Below are positions 8,788-17,195 of a stretch of 32,986 nt of DNA, in pieces. A model generated the notes under the pieces. The model was given only the letters and a program-made list of their open reading frames with translations, ran no database searches and was not told the DNA's origin. The stretch lies in assembly GCA_947567595.1 (NCBI GenBank), contig CANOMQ010000044.1, forward strand, positions 1-32,986. Direction: 5' to 3'. Numbering within the stretch: position 1 is the stretch's first letter; each line of letters opens with the position of its first letter. A program made the position numbers and the translations under genes. This stretch comes from an uncultured Lachnospiraceae bacterium (GTDB lineage Bacteria; Bacillota; Clostridia; Lachnospirales; Lachnospiraceae).

Positions 8788-8816
8788 TTGCATTTTCCAA
8801 AAAGATGTTATATACT
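8788..8816 (+). promoter_or_regulatory. Sigma-A promoter of tRNA-Gln
   Basis: -35 TTGCAT (8788-8793), a 17-bp spacer, and -10 TATACT (8811-8816). The tRNA starts 41 bp after the -10. The tandem AT-rich repeats upstream could act as an UP element. Confidence 0.75.
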
Positions 8817-8856
8817 AAATAACGTGCTAAATACAAGCACCAAAAAAACAGCATAT

Positions 8857-8928
8857 AGCGCTATCGCCAAACGGTAAGGCAACGGACTCTGACTCCGTCA
8901 TTTCAAGGTTCGAATCCTTGTAGCGCTG
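8857..8928 (+). tRNA. tRNA-Gln (anticodon CTG)
   Basis: The 7-bp acceptor stem AGCGCTA/TAGCGCT and discriminator G are present. The D-arm is GCC...GGC with AAACGGTAA loop. The anticodon stem ACGGA/TCCGT has loop CTCTGAC, giving anticodon CTG (codon CAG). The T-arm is CAAGG TTCGAAT CCTTG. CCA is not encoded. It has its own promoter and terminator, so it is an independent unit. Confidence 0.95.
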
Positions 8929-8935
8929 CTTCAAA

Positions 8936-8967
8936 GTCAATAGTACATACTATTGGCTTTTCTTTTA
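8936..8967 (+). terminator. Terminator of tRNA-Gln
   Basis: The hairpin GTCAATAG/CTATTGGC with a 6-nt loop is followed by TTTTCTTTTA, 8 bp after the tRNA. Confidence 0.8.
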
Positions 8968-9015
8968 TGCACAGCCCAGTGCAGGAAATACATTAAACCG
9001 AAACCAAGTACACAG

Positions 9016-9044
9016 TTGTTTTGGCACATGTACTGTGTTATATT
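9016..9044 (+). promoter_or_regulatory. Likely promoter of the macrodomain gene
   Basis: TTGTTT (9016-9021), a 17-bp spacer, and TATATT (9039-9044), placed 23 bp before the ATG and after the tRNA terminator. Confidence 0.55.
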
Positions 9045-9066
9045 AGGCATATGGAGGAGAGAACCG

Positions 9067-9579
9067 ATGATACAGCTTATAAAGGGAGATATTACAAAAA
9101 TTACCAATGTAGACGCCATTGTCAATGCCGCAAACAGCAGTCTGCTTGGCGGCGGGGGTGTTGACGGGGCGATACATCGGGCGGCGGGACCGGAGCTTTT
9201 GTTTGAATGCCGCCTGTTAGGAGGCTGCAAAACAGGGCAGGCGAAGCTGACAAAAGCATATCGGCTTCCGTGCAGTTACATTATCCACACTGTCGGACCT
9301 GTCTGGAATGGAGGCAGCCATAATGAGGATATACTGCTTGCGGACTGCTACCGCAATTCGCTCAAGCTTGCGGCAGGGCATGGAATAAAAAGAATTGCAT
9401 TCCCTTCTATTTCGACAGGAATTTATGCATTTCCAGTGGAACGGGCAGCAAAACTTGCAGTAGCTACGGTGCGGCAATATTTACAGGAAAATCCGGATAT
9501 ATTTGAAGCTGTGCTGTGGGTGTTGTTTGACGATAAGACTTTGGCTGCTTATCAAAATGCGGTTGTGGGTGAGGAGTAA
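9067..9579 (+). CDS. Macrodomain protein, probable O-acetyl-ADP-ribose/ADP-ribosyl hydrolase
   Basis: 170-aa single-domain macro protein (YmdB/Af1521 type), which binds ADP-ribose and commonly removes it from O-acetyl-ADP-ribose or from modified proteins. Key motifs are [20 protein letters not shown] (residues 18-37) with the catalytic-region asparagine N23 and GGGG loop, IIHTVGPVW (about 72-80), and the phosphate-binding [12 protein letters not shown] (112-123). ATG 9067 is chosen over an upstream in-frame start at 8953, because that would begin inside the tRNA terminator. GGAGGAGA lies just before ATG 9067. No NAD-consuming partner or sirtuin is visible next to it. The HD-domain gene starts 54 bp downstream without a clear terminator between. 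Confidence 0.95.
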   Translation: MIQLIKGDITKITNVDAIVNAANSSLLGGGGVDGAIHRAAGPELLFECRLLGGCKTGQAKLTKAYRLPCSYIIHTVGPVWNGGSHNEDILLADCYRNSLKLAAGHGIKRIAFPSISTGIYAFPVERAAKLAVATVRQYLQENPDIFEAVLWVLFDDKTLAAYQNAVVGEE

Positions 9580-9633
9580 GGAAATTTTTTGAATTAGCAT
9601 ATAAGAATTTGAGACAATGGGGAGAAACTTTCA

Positions 9634-10425
9634 ATGAAAATTGACAGACAAAAGGCACTTGCTGCATTTGAGAACTATGTAAAAAACTACGATAAAACAG
9701 ACGAAAAAGTAAGGCTCAAAATCGAACACACCTACCGCGTCTGCGCGCTCTGTGAGCAAATCGCAGAAGCCTCCGGCTTTACAAAAGACGAGATAGAACT
9801 CGCATGGCTCACCGGATTATTGCACGATGTCGGACGCTTCGAGCAGCTACGCCGTTTTGGCACTTTCGTGGACGCGCAGTCCATCGACCACGCCGAGTTC
9901 GGCGCAGATATTTTATTTCAGGAAAACAAAATCAGGGACTACATCGACGACGACACTGAAGATACGCTCCTTGAAAAGGCAGTCCGCTGCCATAGCGCCT
10001 ACCGCGTTCCCGAAACCTATACCGCCCGCGAAAAGAAATTTGCGGACGTACTGCGCGACGCGGACAAAATTGACATTTTGAAAGTAAATATTTTATTCCC
10101 GCTTGAGGAAATCTATAATGTGACCACGCAGGAGCTGAAAAACTGCACCGTCACGCCGGAAGTCCTACAGGCATTTTACGAAGAACACGCTGTACTGCGT
10201 GCACTCAAGAAAACGCCCGTGGATAACGTGGTCGGACATATTTCACTTGTATACGAGCTTGTATATCCCATAAGCACCAAAATCATGTGCGAACAGGGCT
10301 ATTTGGAAAAACTGATGGATTTTCACTCGGAGCTTGCGCAGACGAACAGGCAGTTTGACGAAATACGGGCAAAAATGCGCCAATACGTAGCCGAAAAAGT
10401 CAAATGTCTGCAAGCAGATACTTAA
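9634..10425 (+). CDS. HD-domain phosphohydrolase
   Basis: 263-aa cytosolic protein with an HD superfamily metal site: H32 (EHTYRV), the H64-D65 pair in GLLHDVGRFE, a further histidine in DHAEFGADI, and a downstream aspartate in LRDADKID (about residues 142-147). Proteins of this shape hydrolyse nucleotides or other phosphate esters. No RelA or cyclic-dinucleotide motif (HD-GYP) is present, so the substrate is unknown. The second half is helical and without recognisable domains. The ribosome binding site is GGGGAG before ATG 9634. It is followed 63 bp later by a MATE transporter in the same direction, possibly an operon. Confidence 0.85.
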   Translation: MKIDRQKALAAFENYVKNYDKTDEKVRLKIEHTYRVCALCEQIAEASGFTKDEIELAWLTGLLHDVGRFEQLRRFGTFVDAQSIDHAEFGADILFQENKIRDYIDDDTEDTLLEKAVRCHSAYRVPETYTAREKKFADVLRDADKIDILKVNILFPLEEIYNVTTQELKNCTVTPEVLQAFYEEHAVLRALKKTPVDNVVGHISLVYELVYPISTKIMCEQGYLEKLMDFHSELAQTNRQFDEIRAKMRQYVAEKVKCLQADT

Positions 10426-10488
10426 TTTGCTACTTACGAAAACATAGAATACATGTTCGGAATAAAGTAACAGGAAGGACACAGAAAA

Positions 10489-11838
10489 ATGGCACAAAAT
10501 GCAAAAGCAAACCTGACAACACAATCCCCCGCGCGCAGCTTATTTTTCTTCGCGCTGCCAATGATTATCGGAAATCTGTTCCAGCAGTTCTACAACATGG
10601 CGGACTCGATTATTGTCGGCCAGTTCGTTGGAGAGGACGCGCTTGCCGCAGTCGGCGCGTCGTACTCGTTTACGACCGTGTTCATCATGATTGCAATCGG
10701 CGGCGGAATCGGCGCGTCGGTGCTTACAAGCCAGTATCTTGGCGCGGAAAAGTATAAGGAAATGAAAAGCTCCGTCTGCACGTTCCTGATTACCTTTACG
10801 TTATTCAGCATTCTGCTGTCGCTGCTTGGCTTCCTCATCAACCCAACCGTGCTAAGGCTGCTCAAAACGCCCGACAATATTATGGGCGAGGCAGTGCTTT
10901 ACCTACAGATTTACTTCGTCGGACTGCCGTTTTTGTTCATGTACAACATTCTGTCCGCCAACTTCAATGCGCTTGGAAAGTCGCAGATACCGCTTTACCT
11001 TCTGATTTTTTCTTCCATATTAAATATTGTCATGGATTTGTGGATGGTCGGAGGGCTTGGGCTTGGCGTCAAGGGCGCGGCGGCGGCGACCGTGATTGCG
11101 CAGGGAATAGCGGCAATTGTTTCGTTCGTGATTTTAATGCGCCTGCTTGGGACATACCATGTGGAGGGAAAAGTGGACAGGTTTCGCAGCGATATGTTTG
11201 TGACAGGCGTCAAAATTGCCATTCCTTCTATTATACAGCAGTCGATTGTGAGCGTCGGTATGCTGCTCACGCAGTCGGCGGTCAACCGGTTCGGTTCGTC
11301 CGCGCTTGCGGGATATTCCGCAGGAATGCGTCTGGAGTCGCTCTGCATTGTGCCGATGATTGCGACGGGAAACGCGATGTCCACGTTTACGGCGCAAAAC
11401 CTCGGTGCGGGAAAGTCCGGGCGTGTCCGCGAAGGGTATCATGCGGCGTACGGGATTATCATCGGCTTTGGCGTGCTGCTGATTTTGATTTCACAGCTTT
11501 TCTATGCGCCGATTGTGTCCGCGTTTGTGGACGAGGGCAGCTCACAGGTAGCGTTTCAGGTCGGAACGGATTATCTGCGGTTTATCGGATGGTTCTTTTC
11601 GTTCTTAGGATTTAAGGCGATAACGGACGGCATTTTAAGAGGTGCAGGCGACATTAAAGTCTACATGATTGCAAATCTCGTGAACCTGAGCATCCGCGTG
11701 GCAGTGGCGCAGCTCTGCTCGCCGATTTGGGGAATTGAGATGATATGGTACGCGGTGCCGATGGGGTGGGCGGCGAACTATCTGATTTCGTATGTTTGGT
11801 ATCGTACGGGAAATTGGAAAACAAGGAATTTATTATGA
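10489..11838 (+). CDS. MATE family efflux transporter
   Basis: 449-aa integral membrane protein with about 12 hydrophobic helices in two MatE halves. The first half opens with FFALPMIIGNLFQQFYNMADSI, the family's typical first-helix motif with its QxxYNxxDS pattern, followed by GEDALAAVGASY. The second half begins near residue 230 (GVKIAIPSIIQQSIVSVG) and includes NLGAGK. Members export cationic drugs or metabolites using Na+ or H+ gradients. The substrate cannot be told here. The ribosome binding site is GGAAGGA. It is the last plus-strand gene before a stem-loop-rich region and a strong bidirectional terminator at 11975-12025. Confidence 0.95.
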   Translation: MAQNAKANLTTQSPARSLFFFALPMIIGNLFQQFYNMADSIIVGQFVGEDALAAVGASYSFTTVFIMIAIGGGIGASVLTSQYLGAEKYKEMKSSVCTFLITFTLFSILLSLLGFLINPTVLRLLKTPDNIMGEAVLYLQIYFVGLPFLFMYNILSANFNALGKSQIPLYLLIFSSILNIVMDLWMVGGLGLGVKGAAAATVIAQGIAAIVSFVILMRLLGTYHVEGKVDRFRSDMFVTGVKIAIPSIIQQSIVSVGMLLTQSAVNRFGSSALAGYSAGMRLESLCIVPMIATGNAMSTFTAQNLGAGKSGRVREGYHAAYGIIIGFGVLLILISQLFYAPIVSAFVDEGSSQVAFQVGTDYLRFIGWFFSFLGFKAITDGILRGAGDIKVYMIANLVNLSIRVAVAQLCSPIWGIEMIWYAVPMGWAANYLISYVWYRTGNWKTRNLL

Positions 11839-11849
11839 TTGTTCAAACA

Positions 11850-11968
11850 GGACTTAGCATTTACTGCTAAGTCCGTGAGAAAACGTATCGCAGTTAAGTA
11901 AAAATCCATCACCGAAGGTGATTTTGCATGGATTTTTACCTGTTACTGGAACGAAGTGAACAGTAACA
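11850..11968. repeat. Three successive stem-loops after the MATE gene
   Basis: First, GGACTTAGCA/TGCTAAGTCC is a perfect 10-bp stem with a 5-nt loop (11850-11874). Second, GTAAAAATCCAT (11898-11909) pairs with ATGGATTTTTAC (11928-11939) and encloses a small CACC/GGTG hairpin. Third, TGTTACTG (11941-11948) pairs with CAGTAACA (11961-11968). None is followed by a T run. The segment 11930-11967 has a near copy at 19864-19901, so part of this is a dispersed repeat. Confidence 0.7.
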
Positions 11969-11974
11969 AATTTA

Positions 11975-12025
11975 CTACAATAACAGCAGGGCGCGTAAGG
12001 AGACACACGCGCCCTGCTGTTGTAG
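11975..12025. terminator. Strong bidirectional terminator-like hairpin
   Basis: CTACAA-TAA-CAGCAGGGCGCGT pairs with ACGCGCCCTGCTGTTGTAG (one 3-nt bulge, 19 bp, loop about 10 nt). It lies between convergent genes (MATE on plus, anti-sigma on minus). Flanking T-rich tracts are modest on both sides. Confidence 0.75.
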
Positions 12026-12040
12026 CAGATGGTTTATTTT

Positions 12041-12838
12041 TTATTGAATTTCAAGAGCCATATTAATAAACTCCTCTTTCGAAAGGTCAACGTCCATGCA
12101 GAAGAGCTGACGCATCTGACCATTCTTCTCCCATGTAACGCTCATGCTGTCGGAGTAAGAGGTTTTGTCAGCGCCGTAGCCGATATTGAGCGTGCCTGCC
12201 TCAACCTGCGCCTGCTCCTCTGCGGTCGGCTTATAGTCGGGTGTAACCCACTTGTTGCGTACTGCGTGGTAATAATAGGTGATTCCGTCCTTCTCGAAAT
12301 GCTCCATGCTGTCATTATAAACAGGAAGGATATGCCGTGGCTCGACATCATAAGACACTTCGTCAGAGCCGTTCTTGTAGCACACCGCAATTGACTGGAA
12401 GCTGTCAATGGTGGTATTCTCCTCGTTTTCATAGGATACGTTTTTGATATTAATCCCCTTAAAGGTATAGCCGTTTGAGAAGCTTTGCGGGGCGTTTGTC
12501 GTCACGCCGACACGGTTCTCCGCCGTTGCCAAATCCGCATATTTTGTATAGTCCAAACGTGCGCTTGAAGATGAGTGAATGCCTGCTACGCCGCCCGATG
12601 CAACGGTGAGTGTGCCAAGCACCATCACTGCCGCGACTGTTGCGATAATTGCTTTCTTAATTGTAAACCGTTTCATACTTATTCCCCTTTCCTGATGTAA
12701 AGAATGTTGCTTTTGGCGTGCCTCGGCTTCAAGCATTGCCTTCTCAAACGCAGCCGCCATGTCCGCTGTGTCCTGAAAAAGCGCTGCCTGTTCCTGTAAG
12801 CCGATTTTGATTTGATTGTCAAACTGATGGTTTTTCAT
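12041..12838 (-). CDS. Putative membrane anti-sigma factor
   Basis: 265-aa protein encoded directly downstream of an ECF sigma gene. ATG 12838 is preceded by GGGGGAT and overlaps the sigma gene's 3' end by 20 bp, so the two are translationally coupled. The N-terminal about 50 residues are soluble and helical (FQDTADMAAAFEKAMLEAEAR), as expected for a cytoplasmic sigma-binding region. One transmembrane helix covers about residues 58-80 (AIIATVAAVMVLGTLTVASG), and a 185-residue extracytoplasmic domain follows, rich in Tyr/Asn and without cysteine pairs. I do not recognise the outer domain. The role is inferred from position and architecture: it would hold the sigma factor until an envelope signal arrives. 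Confidence 0.75.
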   Translation of the reverse strand: MKNHQFDNQIKIGLQEQAALFQDTADMAAAFEKAMLEAEARQKQHSLHQERGISMKRFTIKKAIIATVAAVMVLGTLTVASGGVAGIHSSSSARLDYTKYADLATAENRVGVTTNAPQSFSNGYTFKGINIKNVSYENEENTTIDSFQSIAVCYKNGSDEVSYDVEPRHILPVYNDSMEHFEKDGITYYYHAVRNKWVTPDYKPTAEEQAQVEAGTLNIGYGADKTSYSDSMSVTWEKNGQMRQLFCMDVDLSKEEFINMALEIQ

Positions 12839-13457
12839 GAAAATCCCCCTTTTTGTCACAAATCTGCCGATTGAATAATGCCTGTGTTTCAACCGGGCGT
12901 TCTTCCGGAAGTAACTGCCGCAACCGCTTCCTTGCCGTGTAAAGCCTTGATTTGACCGTCCCTTCATAGCAGTCTGCGATTTGGGCAATCTGTTTGGTTG
13001 TCAGTTCGTTGTAATAGTAAAGGATTACGACCAGACGAAGCTTATAGTCAAGCTGCATGACAGCCTGAAAAACCTGCGTCTGCTGCTCCTTTTTCAGAAA
13101 CAAATCCTCCGTGAGCGGAATATGGTTTGCGTCGGCTTTCTCCAAGATGTTCTCGTCGGGAACTTCCGTCTTTTTCCTGTTTAAAAAAGTCCATGCGGTT
13201 CTGTTTAAAATTTTAAACAGCCAGTAGCGAAACATTGCATTCGACTTTAATTCCGTACAATGTGTGAAAACCTTCACAAATGTTTCCTGCGTAATGTCCT
13301 CCCCGTCCTCGGCGTTTCCGCTAATCAGGCATGCGGTTCGAAACACCGACGGTCTGTACTGTTCATAAATTTGTGCAAATGCGATGCGTCTCGCATTCTG
13401 GTCGCCGCGTTTCATCTGTTCAACCAGCAGCTCCTCTGTTTTGTCGTTCGTTGACAT
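12819..13457 (-). CDS. ECF-type RNA polymerase sigma factor
   Basis: 212-aa group IV sigma-70 factor. Region 2 is visible in FAQIYEQYRPSVFRTACLI, then GEDITQETFVKVF (the DxxQExF helix binding core polymerase) and MFRYWLFKILNRTAWTFLNR. Region 4 is the helix-turn-helix DYKLRLVVILYYYNELTTKQIA followed by EGTVKSRLYTARKRLR. The start ATG 13457 (MSTNDKTEELL) is preferred over an upstream TTG that sits inside the AAAGGAG ribosome binding site, although the 14-nt spacing is long. It is followed by the putative anti-sigma gene with a 20-bp overlap. It is probably autoregulated, but I could not identify a convincing ECF promoter upstream. Confidence 0.92.
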   Translation of the reverse strand: MSTNDKTEELLVEQMKRGDQNARRIAFAQIYEQYRPSVFRTACLISGNAEDGEDITQETFVKVFTHCTELKSNAMFRYWLFKILNRTAWTFLNRKKTEVPDENILEKADANHIPLTEDLFLKKEQQTQVFQAVMQLDYKLRLVVILYYYNELTTKQIAQIADCYEGTVKSRLYTARKRLRQLLPEERPVETQALFNRQICDKKGDFHEKPSV

Positions 13458-13663
13458 AAGAAATAACCTTGCTCCTTTCAAAGCCCATGCGCGGAATTGT
13501 TTCCAAAATCAGCGCGTTTTTGATATATATATCATGTTTTACCCAATCGGACGCTTCGCAATGCGCCTCGCCGCTTGGTGATGTCATCTGTATATAAGAG
13601 CGTTGAGGAAGGAAGTTGGTTCATTTTTTTGGAAAATTTTTGAAACGGATTGGAAAACCAAAG

Positions 13664-13691
13664 AAAAAACGCCGCGCAGGAAGGCAGCGTT
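13664..13691 (-). terminator. Terminator of the CZB chemoreceptor gene
   Basis: On the minus strand AACGCTGC/GCGGCGTT (one G-U pair) is followed by a T6 run. It ends 15 bp past the stop codon of the chemoreceptor. Confidence 0.8.
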
Positions 13692-13705
13692 TTTGCATAT
13701 CAGGA

Positions 13706-15109
13706 TTAAGGGCTGAAAACCACAACATTTGTAGATTCCGTATATCCAAGACTCTTCATGAAGTTTTTGAACTTTTCCATCGTGGCGCTAAAGTGGTTGT
13801 AACTGTCAAGCGCTTTGGAGAAATTTTCCAGCGCAAGCGCATTATCGTCATCTTCGGCGGCGTACCATGAGTCACACCCATATTTGTGGATATTGTCATG
13901 GTACATTACCAAATCCTTGAAAACCTGATTGCCCGTAATGCGTGTATCCGTCTGTGAACCTGCCCACTTGCCGAATTTACAGCCCTTCGGATTGTTGAGC
14001 TGCGTGATTTTCAAGTGCTCAAAATGCGCAAGGTTGTTGTAAAGACGCCATGTAAAGATTAAATGATCCACCTTAAACACATGCAGCCAGTCCTGCGTCG
14101 AAAGGTTTGAAAAGCCTCTTGCCATATCGCTTCTCGCGGTATCAATATAGCGGCTGATTTTGTACATATGCTTTCCGGTATCCATACAGTCCTCGCCGAG
14201 CGTCGCATAGCTGTCCGCAATATCCTCCATTGACTTGACGAACAAATCCGTAACCTCTGACTGCGTATTGACCGAATTGTAGATGCTGTTGATACTCTCA
14301 TTAATCAAATCCATCTGTGCAGTCATGGTATTGAAATCGTTTACGGAGCGCTGCATCATTTCATTGTTTTCATTGAGGTGCGTCGTCGCGTGGTTTACAA
14401 TTTTTATCAAATCCTCAATGCTCCCGCGTAGCTCTGCGACATAGGATACAATGGTCTCCGCCGACTGCGACGTGTTTTTGGAAAGCTCCGTCATCTGATT
14501 TGCGACAACGGCAAAGCCCTTTCCGGACTCACCCGCCCTTGCCGCCTCGATGGAAGCATTCAGGGCAAGCATGCTGCTCTGGCTGGAAATTTTCTTAATC
14601 ATGCCGATAATGCTGCTGATTTCCGAAATTTTTTCATGGAAAAACTGCGCCTTATCGTTAATGCTGTTGACCTCCGCCGCGGAGTCCGCAACGGCGTTAA
14701 TGGTTTCCGTTACATGCTCAATGCTCGTCTGCGAAACCTTGACCGCGTTTTCCGTCGTTTCCATAATATGGTTTGCCTCGTCGGAAATTTTGCTCAAGGA
14801 CTCCTGCAGGTTGCGGCTGGAATCGTTCATGCCCTGAATGGACACGTTCTGCGCATTGACCTGATCGAGCATTTTCTTAATCGTGGTACTGTCGCCGATG
14901 GACAGCATGGCTTCGTTTAAGCGCATAACAAAATTATTGTTTGCGTTCAAAAAGGTATAAATAACCTGATTGAGCTTTTCAGCGTATGATTTATCGGTAA
15001 AGGAAGATGTGTCAATGGGCGTAAAACTGCCGTTGATAATATTTTCCATAGCCTGCATCATAAGCTGTTTATCATTGTCTGCTTGTGTGGTGTTTTTCTT
15101 GTTAAACAT
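13706..15109 (-). CDS. Soluble methyl-accepting chemotaxis protein with C-terminal CZB domain
   Basis: 467-aa chemoreceptor without transmembrane helices. The MA signalling coiled coil spans about residues 75-330. Its hairpin tip around residues 175-205 ([25 protein letters not shown]) contacts CheA/CheW. The C-terminal about 100 residues form a chemoreceptor zinc-binding (CZB) domain: H349 in VDHLIFTWRLYNNL, C377 in CKFGKWAGS, and H404/H408 in YHDNIHKYG, i.e. the 3His/1Cys zinc site. CZB receptors respond to zinc or to oxidants such as HOCl through the zinc-thiolate. The N-terminal 75 residues are helical and without a named domain. The start ATG 15109 has GGAGG. The gene diverges from a membrane chemoreceptor at 15374. 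Confidence 0.93.
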   Translation of the reverse strand: MFNKKNTTQADNDKQLMMQAMENIINGSFTPIDTSSFTDKSYAEKLNQVIYTFLNANNNFVMRLNEAMLSIGDSTTIKKMLDQVNAQNVSIQGMNDSSRNLQESLSKISDEANHIMETTENAVKVSQTSIEHVTETINAVADSAAEVNSINDKAQFFHEKISEISSIIGMIKKISSQSSMLALNASIEAARAGESGKGFAVVANQMTELSKNTSQSAETIVSYVAELRGSIEDLIKIVNHATTHLNENNEMMQRSVNDFNTMTAQMDLINESINSIYNSVNTQSEVTDLFVKSMEDIADSYATLGEDCMDTGKHMYKISRYIDTARSDMARGFSNLSTQDWLHVFKVDHLIFTWRLYNNLAHFEHLKITQLNNPKGCKFGKWAGSQTDTRITGNQVFKDLVMYHDNIHKYGCDSWYAAEDDDNALALENFSKALDSYNHFSATMEKFKNFMKSLGYTESTNVVVFSP

Positions 15110-15158
15110 AGCATCCTCCTTTGCGTCTCATACAATTTTTGTAAAATTCAGAATATTA

Positions 15159-15182
15159 CTTACATGGTATCATAAATGTAAG
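15159..15182. repeat. Inverted repeat in the divergent chemoreceptor promoter region
   Basis: CTTACAT (15159-15165) and ATGTAAG (15176-15182) are separated by 10 bp, located 50-75 bp upstream of the CZB receptor ATG within the 264-bp divergent region. It could be an operator. No confident -35/-10 pair was found nearby. Confidence 0.4.
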
Positions 15183-15373
15183 AAAGTAGCAACCATTTGT
15201 TAAAAAAGTATTGTAGTTTTATAAAGCACCTTCTGTTTGTGGCAGGAACGGGTGCAACAGTAACAGAAGTAGACAAAAAATAAATGGATACTTCATAAAT
15301 TGTTGTAAAATTTCACAAAATATGATAGCATAAGGATAGTGACCTGTGGTAATGTACGAGAAAGGAGATTGTA

Positions 15374-17110
15374 ATGAAAAGAAAAGGACTAAAGCTGATG
15401 CAGGTTCTTTTGATTATGGCGGCAGCTCCCATGCTGTTAATGTTTCTTGTTGCGATGAACGGTATCAAGGACGCGTGCGGAGGCATTACGGAGACGATGG
15501 TGCGCCATGAGCTGAGCGCCGCGCAGTATGCGTTTGAAGTGTCAGTCGGAAATATGTCGGTTGGTACATATATGTATACAAACGGGAAATTTTATAAGGG
15601 TAGGAAAAACGTCAGTGACGACACGCAGTTTTTTGACAATTTCAGTCAGGAGGTCGACCTTCAGGTGTCTGTCTACTATGATAAGGTACGCGTAGCGACA
15701 AGCCTTGTGGACAACGACGGAAACCACCTGATTGGCACGGAGGCAAACCCCGACATTTATGAACGGGTGGTGCAGCAGGGACAGGATTACTACGACGACA
15801 ATATGGAGATAGAAGGGAAGCTGTACTATGGAATGTACTGCCCGCTTTATCAATACAACAGCGACCAGATTATCGGCATGACCTTCGTGGGCTTGGAGAA
15901 GGACACGATTAACAGCATTTATACGCAAAGCATGATTAAGAGCCTTGCAGCGCTTATCATTATTTTCATAATAGGAATTGTTATCGTTATTGTGGTCGCA
16001 AGGTTGATTTCCGGCGGAATTAAGGAGGCAGTGGCACTTCTGAACCGTGTGGCGGACGGCGGACTGAACACCAAGGTGAAGAAAAAGCTGATGACGCGCG
16101 CGGACGAGGTCGGGGACATTGCAATCGGTGTGGACAAGCTGGTGACAAACCTCACGGGAATCGTTTCGGACATTAAGGGTGCAACCGGACAGTTTGACAG
16201 CATTTCATCAAACTTTTCGGAATCGTTTCGGGAAATGACGGGGAACATTGAAAATGTTGACCGCGCGATTGAGGAGATGGCGAAAAGCTCAACGGATCAG
16301 GCGCAGAATACCTCAAGCGTTGGAAGCGAAGTGCAGCAGATGGGCAATGCGATAGACACGACCTCGCAGAATATTGACATGCTTGTCGGCAATACGGAAC
16401 GAATGAAGGAATACAATGTCAGCGTGAATGAAACACTGAAGGAACTGATTAAGATTAGCGGCGATACAAAGAACGCATTTGGCATTGTCTATGAGCAGAC
16501 AAACATGACAAACAATTCGGCGCAGGATATCCAGTCAGCGGCGGACGTCATTACGGATATCGCGGATCAGACCAACCTGCTTTCCTTAAACGCAAGCATT
16601 GAGGCGGCGAGGGCAGGTGAGCACGGCAAGGGCTTTGCGGTGGTTGCCGACGAAATCAGGAAGCTGGCGGAGCAGTCAGCGGAGTCCGCAAGTCAGATTA
16701 CGGAAATCATCGAAAAGCTGATTGTCAATTCCAATACTACCGTTGACACGATGAAAAATGTGACGCAGGTCATTGACCAGCAGAACGACGAGCTCAACAA
16801 GACAAAAGAGGTATTTGGCGGGTTAAATTCGGAGATTGGAGAGGTTCGCAATGCCGTTGACAACATCAAGGCGGAGATGGGGACGCTCAATCACCTTAAG
16901 GAAAATGTGCTCACATCTGTTCAGAGCCTTGCGGCAATTGCCGAGCAAAACGCGGCAAGCACGCAGGAAACATCGGCGGCGATGCAGGAGATTGGAAACA
17001 TTGTCGCGGAATGCGCGGCAGGTGTTGACAATATCATGGCAACCTCTGAAAACCTTGACAGCAGCATGAAGGTATTTCAGATGGAAGGGGACACTGTTTC
17101 CGGTTCGTAG
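15374..17110 (+). CDS. Transmembrane methyl-accepting chemotaxis protein with Cache-type sensor
   Basis: 578-aa receptor. A first transmembrane helix covers about residues 8-28 and a second about residues 186-210 ([18 protein letters not shown]). Between them is an about 155-residue periplasm-facing domain with the [12 protein letters not shown]...YYGMYCPLY pattern of a single Cache domain. A HAMP linker (about 211-262) precedes the signalling domain, whose tip reads [20 protein letters not shown] and [18 protein letters not shown] (about residues 395-435). The ligand is unknown. The ribosome binding site is AAAGGAGATT before ATG 15374. No terminator separates it from the bactofilin gene, so read-through is possible. 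It indicates a chemotactic, motile organism. Confidence 0.95.
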   Translation: MKRKGLKLMQVLLIMAAAPMLLMFLVAMNGIKDACGGITETMVRHELSAAQYAFEVSVGNMSVGTYMYTNGKFYKGRKNVSDDTQFFDNFSQEVDLQVSVYYDKVRVATSLVDNDGNHLIGTEANPDIYERVVQQGQDYYDDNMEIEGKLYYGMYCPLYQYNSDQIIGMTFVGLEKDTINSIYTQSMIKSLAALIIIFIIGIVIVIVVARLISGGIKEAVALLNRVADGGLNTKVKKKLMTRADEVGDIAIGVDKLVTNLTGIVSDIKGATGQFDSISSNFSESFREMTGNIENVDRAIEEMAKSSTDQAQNTSSVGSEVQQMGNAIDTTSQNIDMLVGNTERMKEYNVSVNETLKELIKISGDTKNAFGIVYEQTNMTNNSAQDIQSAADVITDIADQTNLLSLNASIEAARAGEHGKGFAVVADEIRKLAEQSAESASQITEIIEKLIVNSNTTVDTMKNVTQVIDQQNDELNKTKEVFGGLNSEIGEVRNAVDNIKAEMGTLNHLKENVLTSVQSLAAIAEQNAASTQETSAAMQEIGNIVAECAAGVDNIMATSENLDSSMKVFQMEGDTVSGS

Positions 17111-17117
17111 GGAAAAT

Positions 17118-17147
17118 TTGAATTATAATATTGATTTCTGATATAAA
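17118..17147 (+). promoter_or_regulatory. Possible promoter of the bactofilin gene
   Basis: TTGAAT (17118-17123), an 18-bp spacer, and TATAAA (17142-17147) in a very AT-rich 85-bp gap. Co-transcription from the chemoreceptor is the alternative. Confidence 0.35.
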
Positions 17148-17195
17148 ATAGGATTTAATATAAATATAAATAATAAAGGAAGGGGTATAAACGCA

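Noticed and set aside
8953-9066. N-terminal extension of the macrodomain frame
   Set aside because: It starts inside the tRNA-Gln terminator and does not look like macrodomain sequence. ATG 9067 has a proper GGAGGAGA site.
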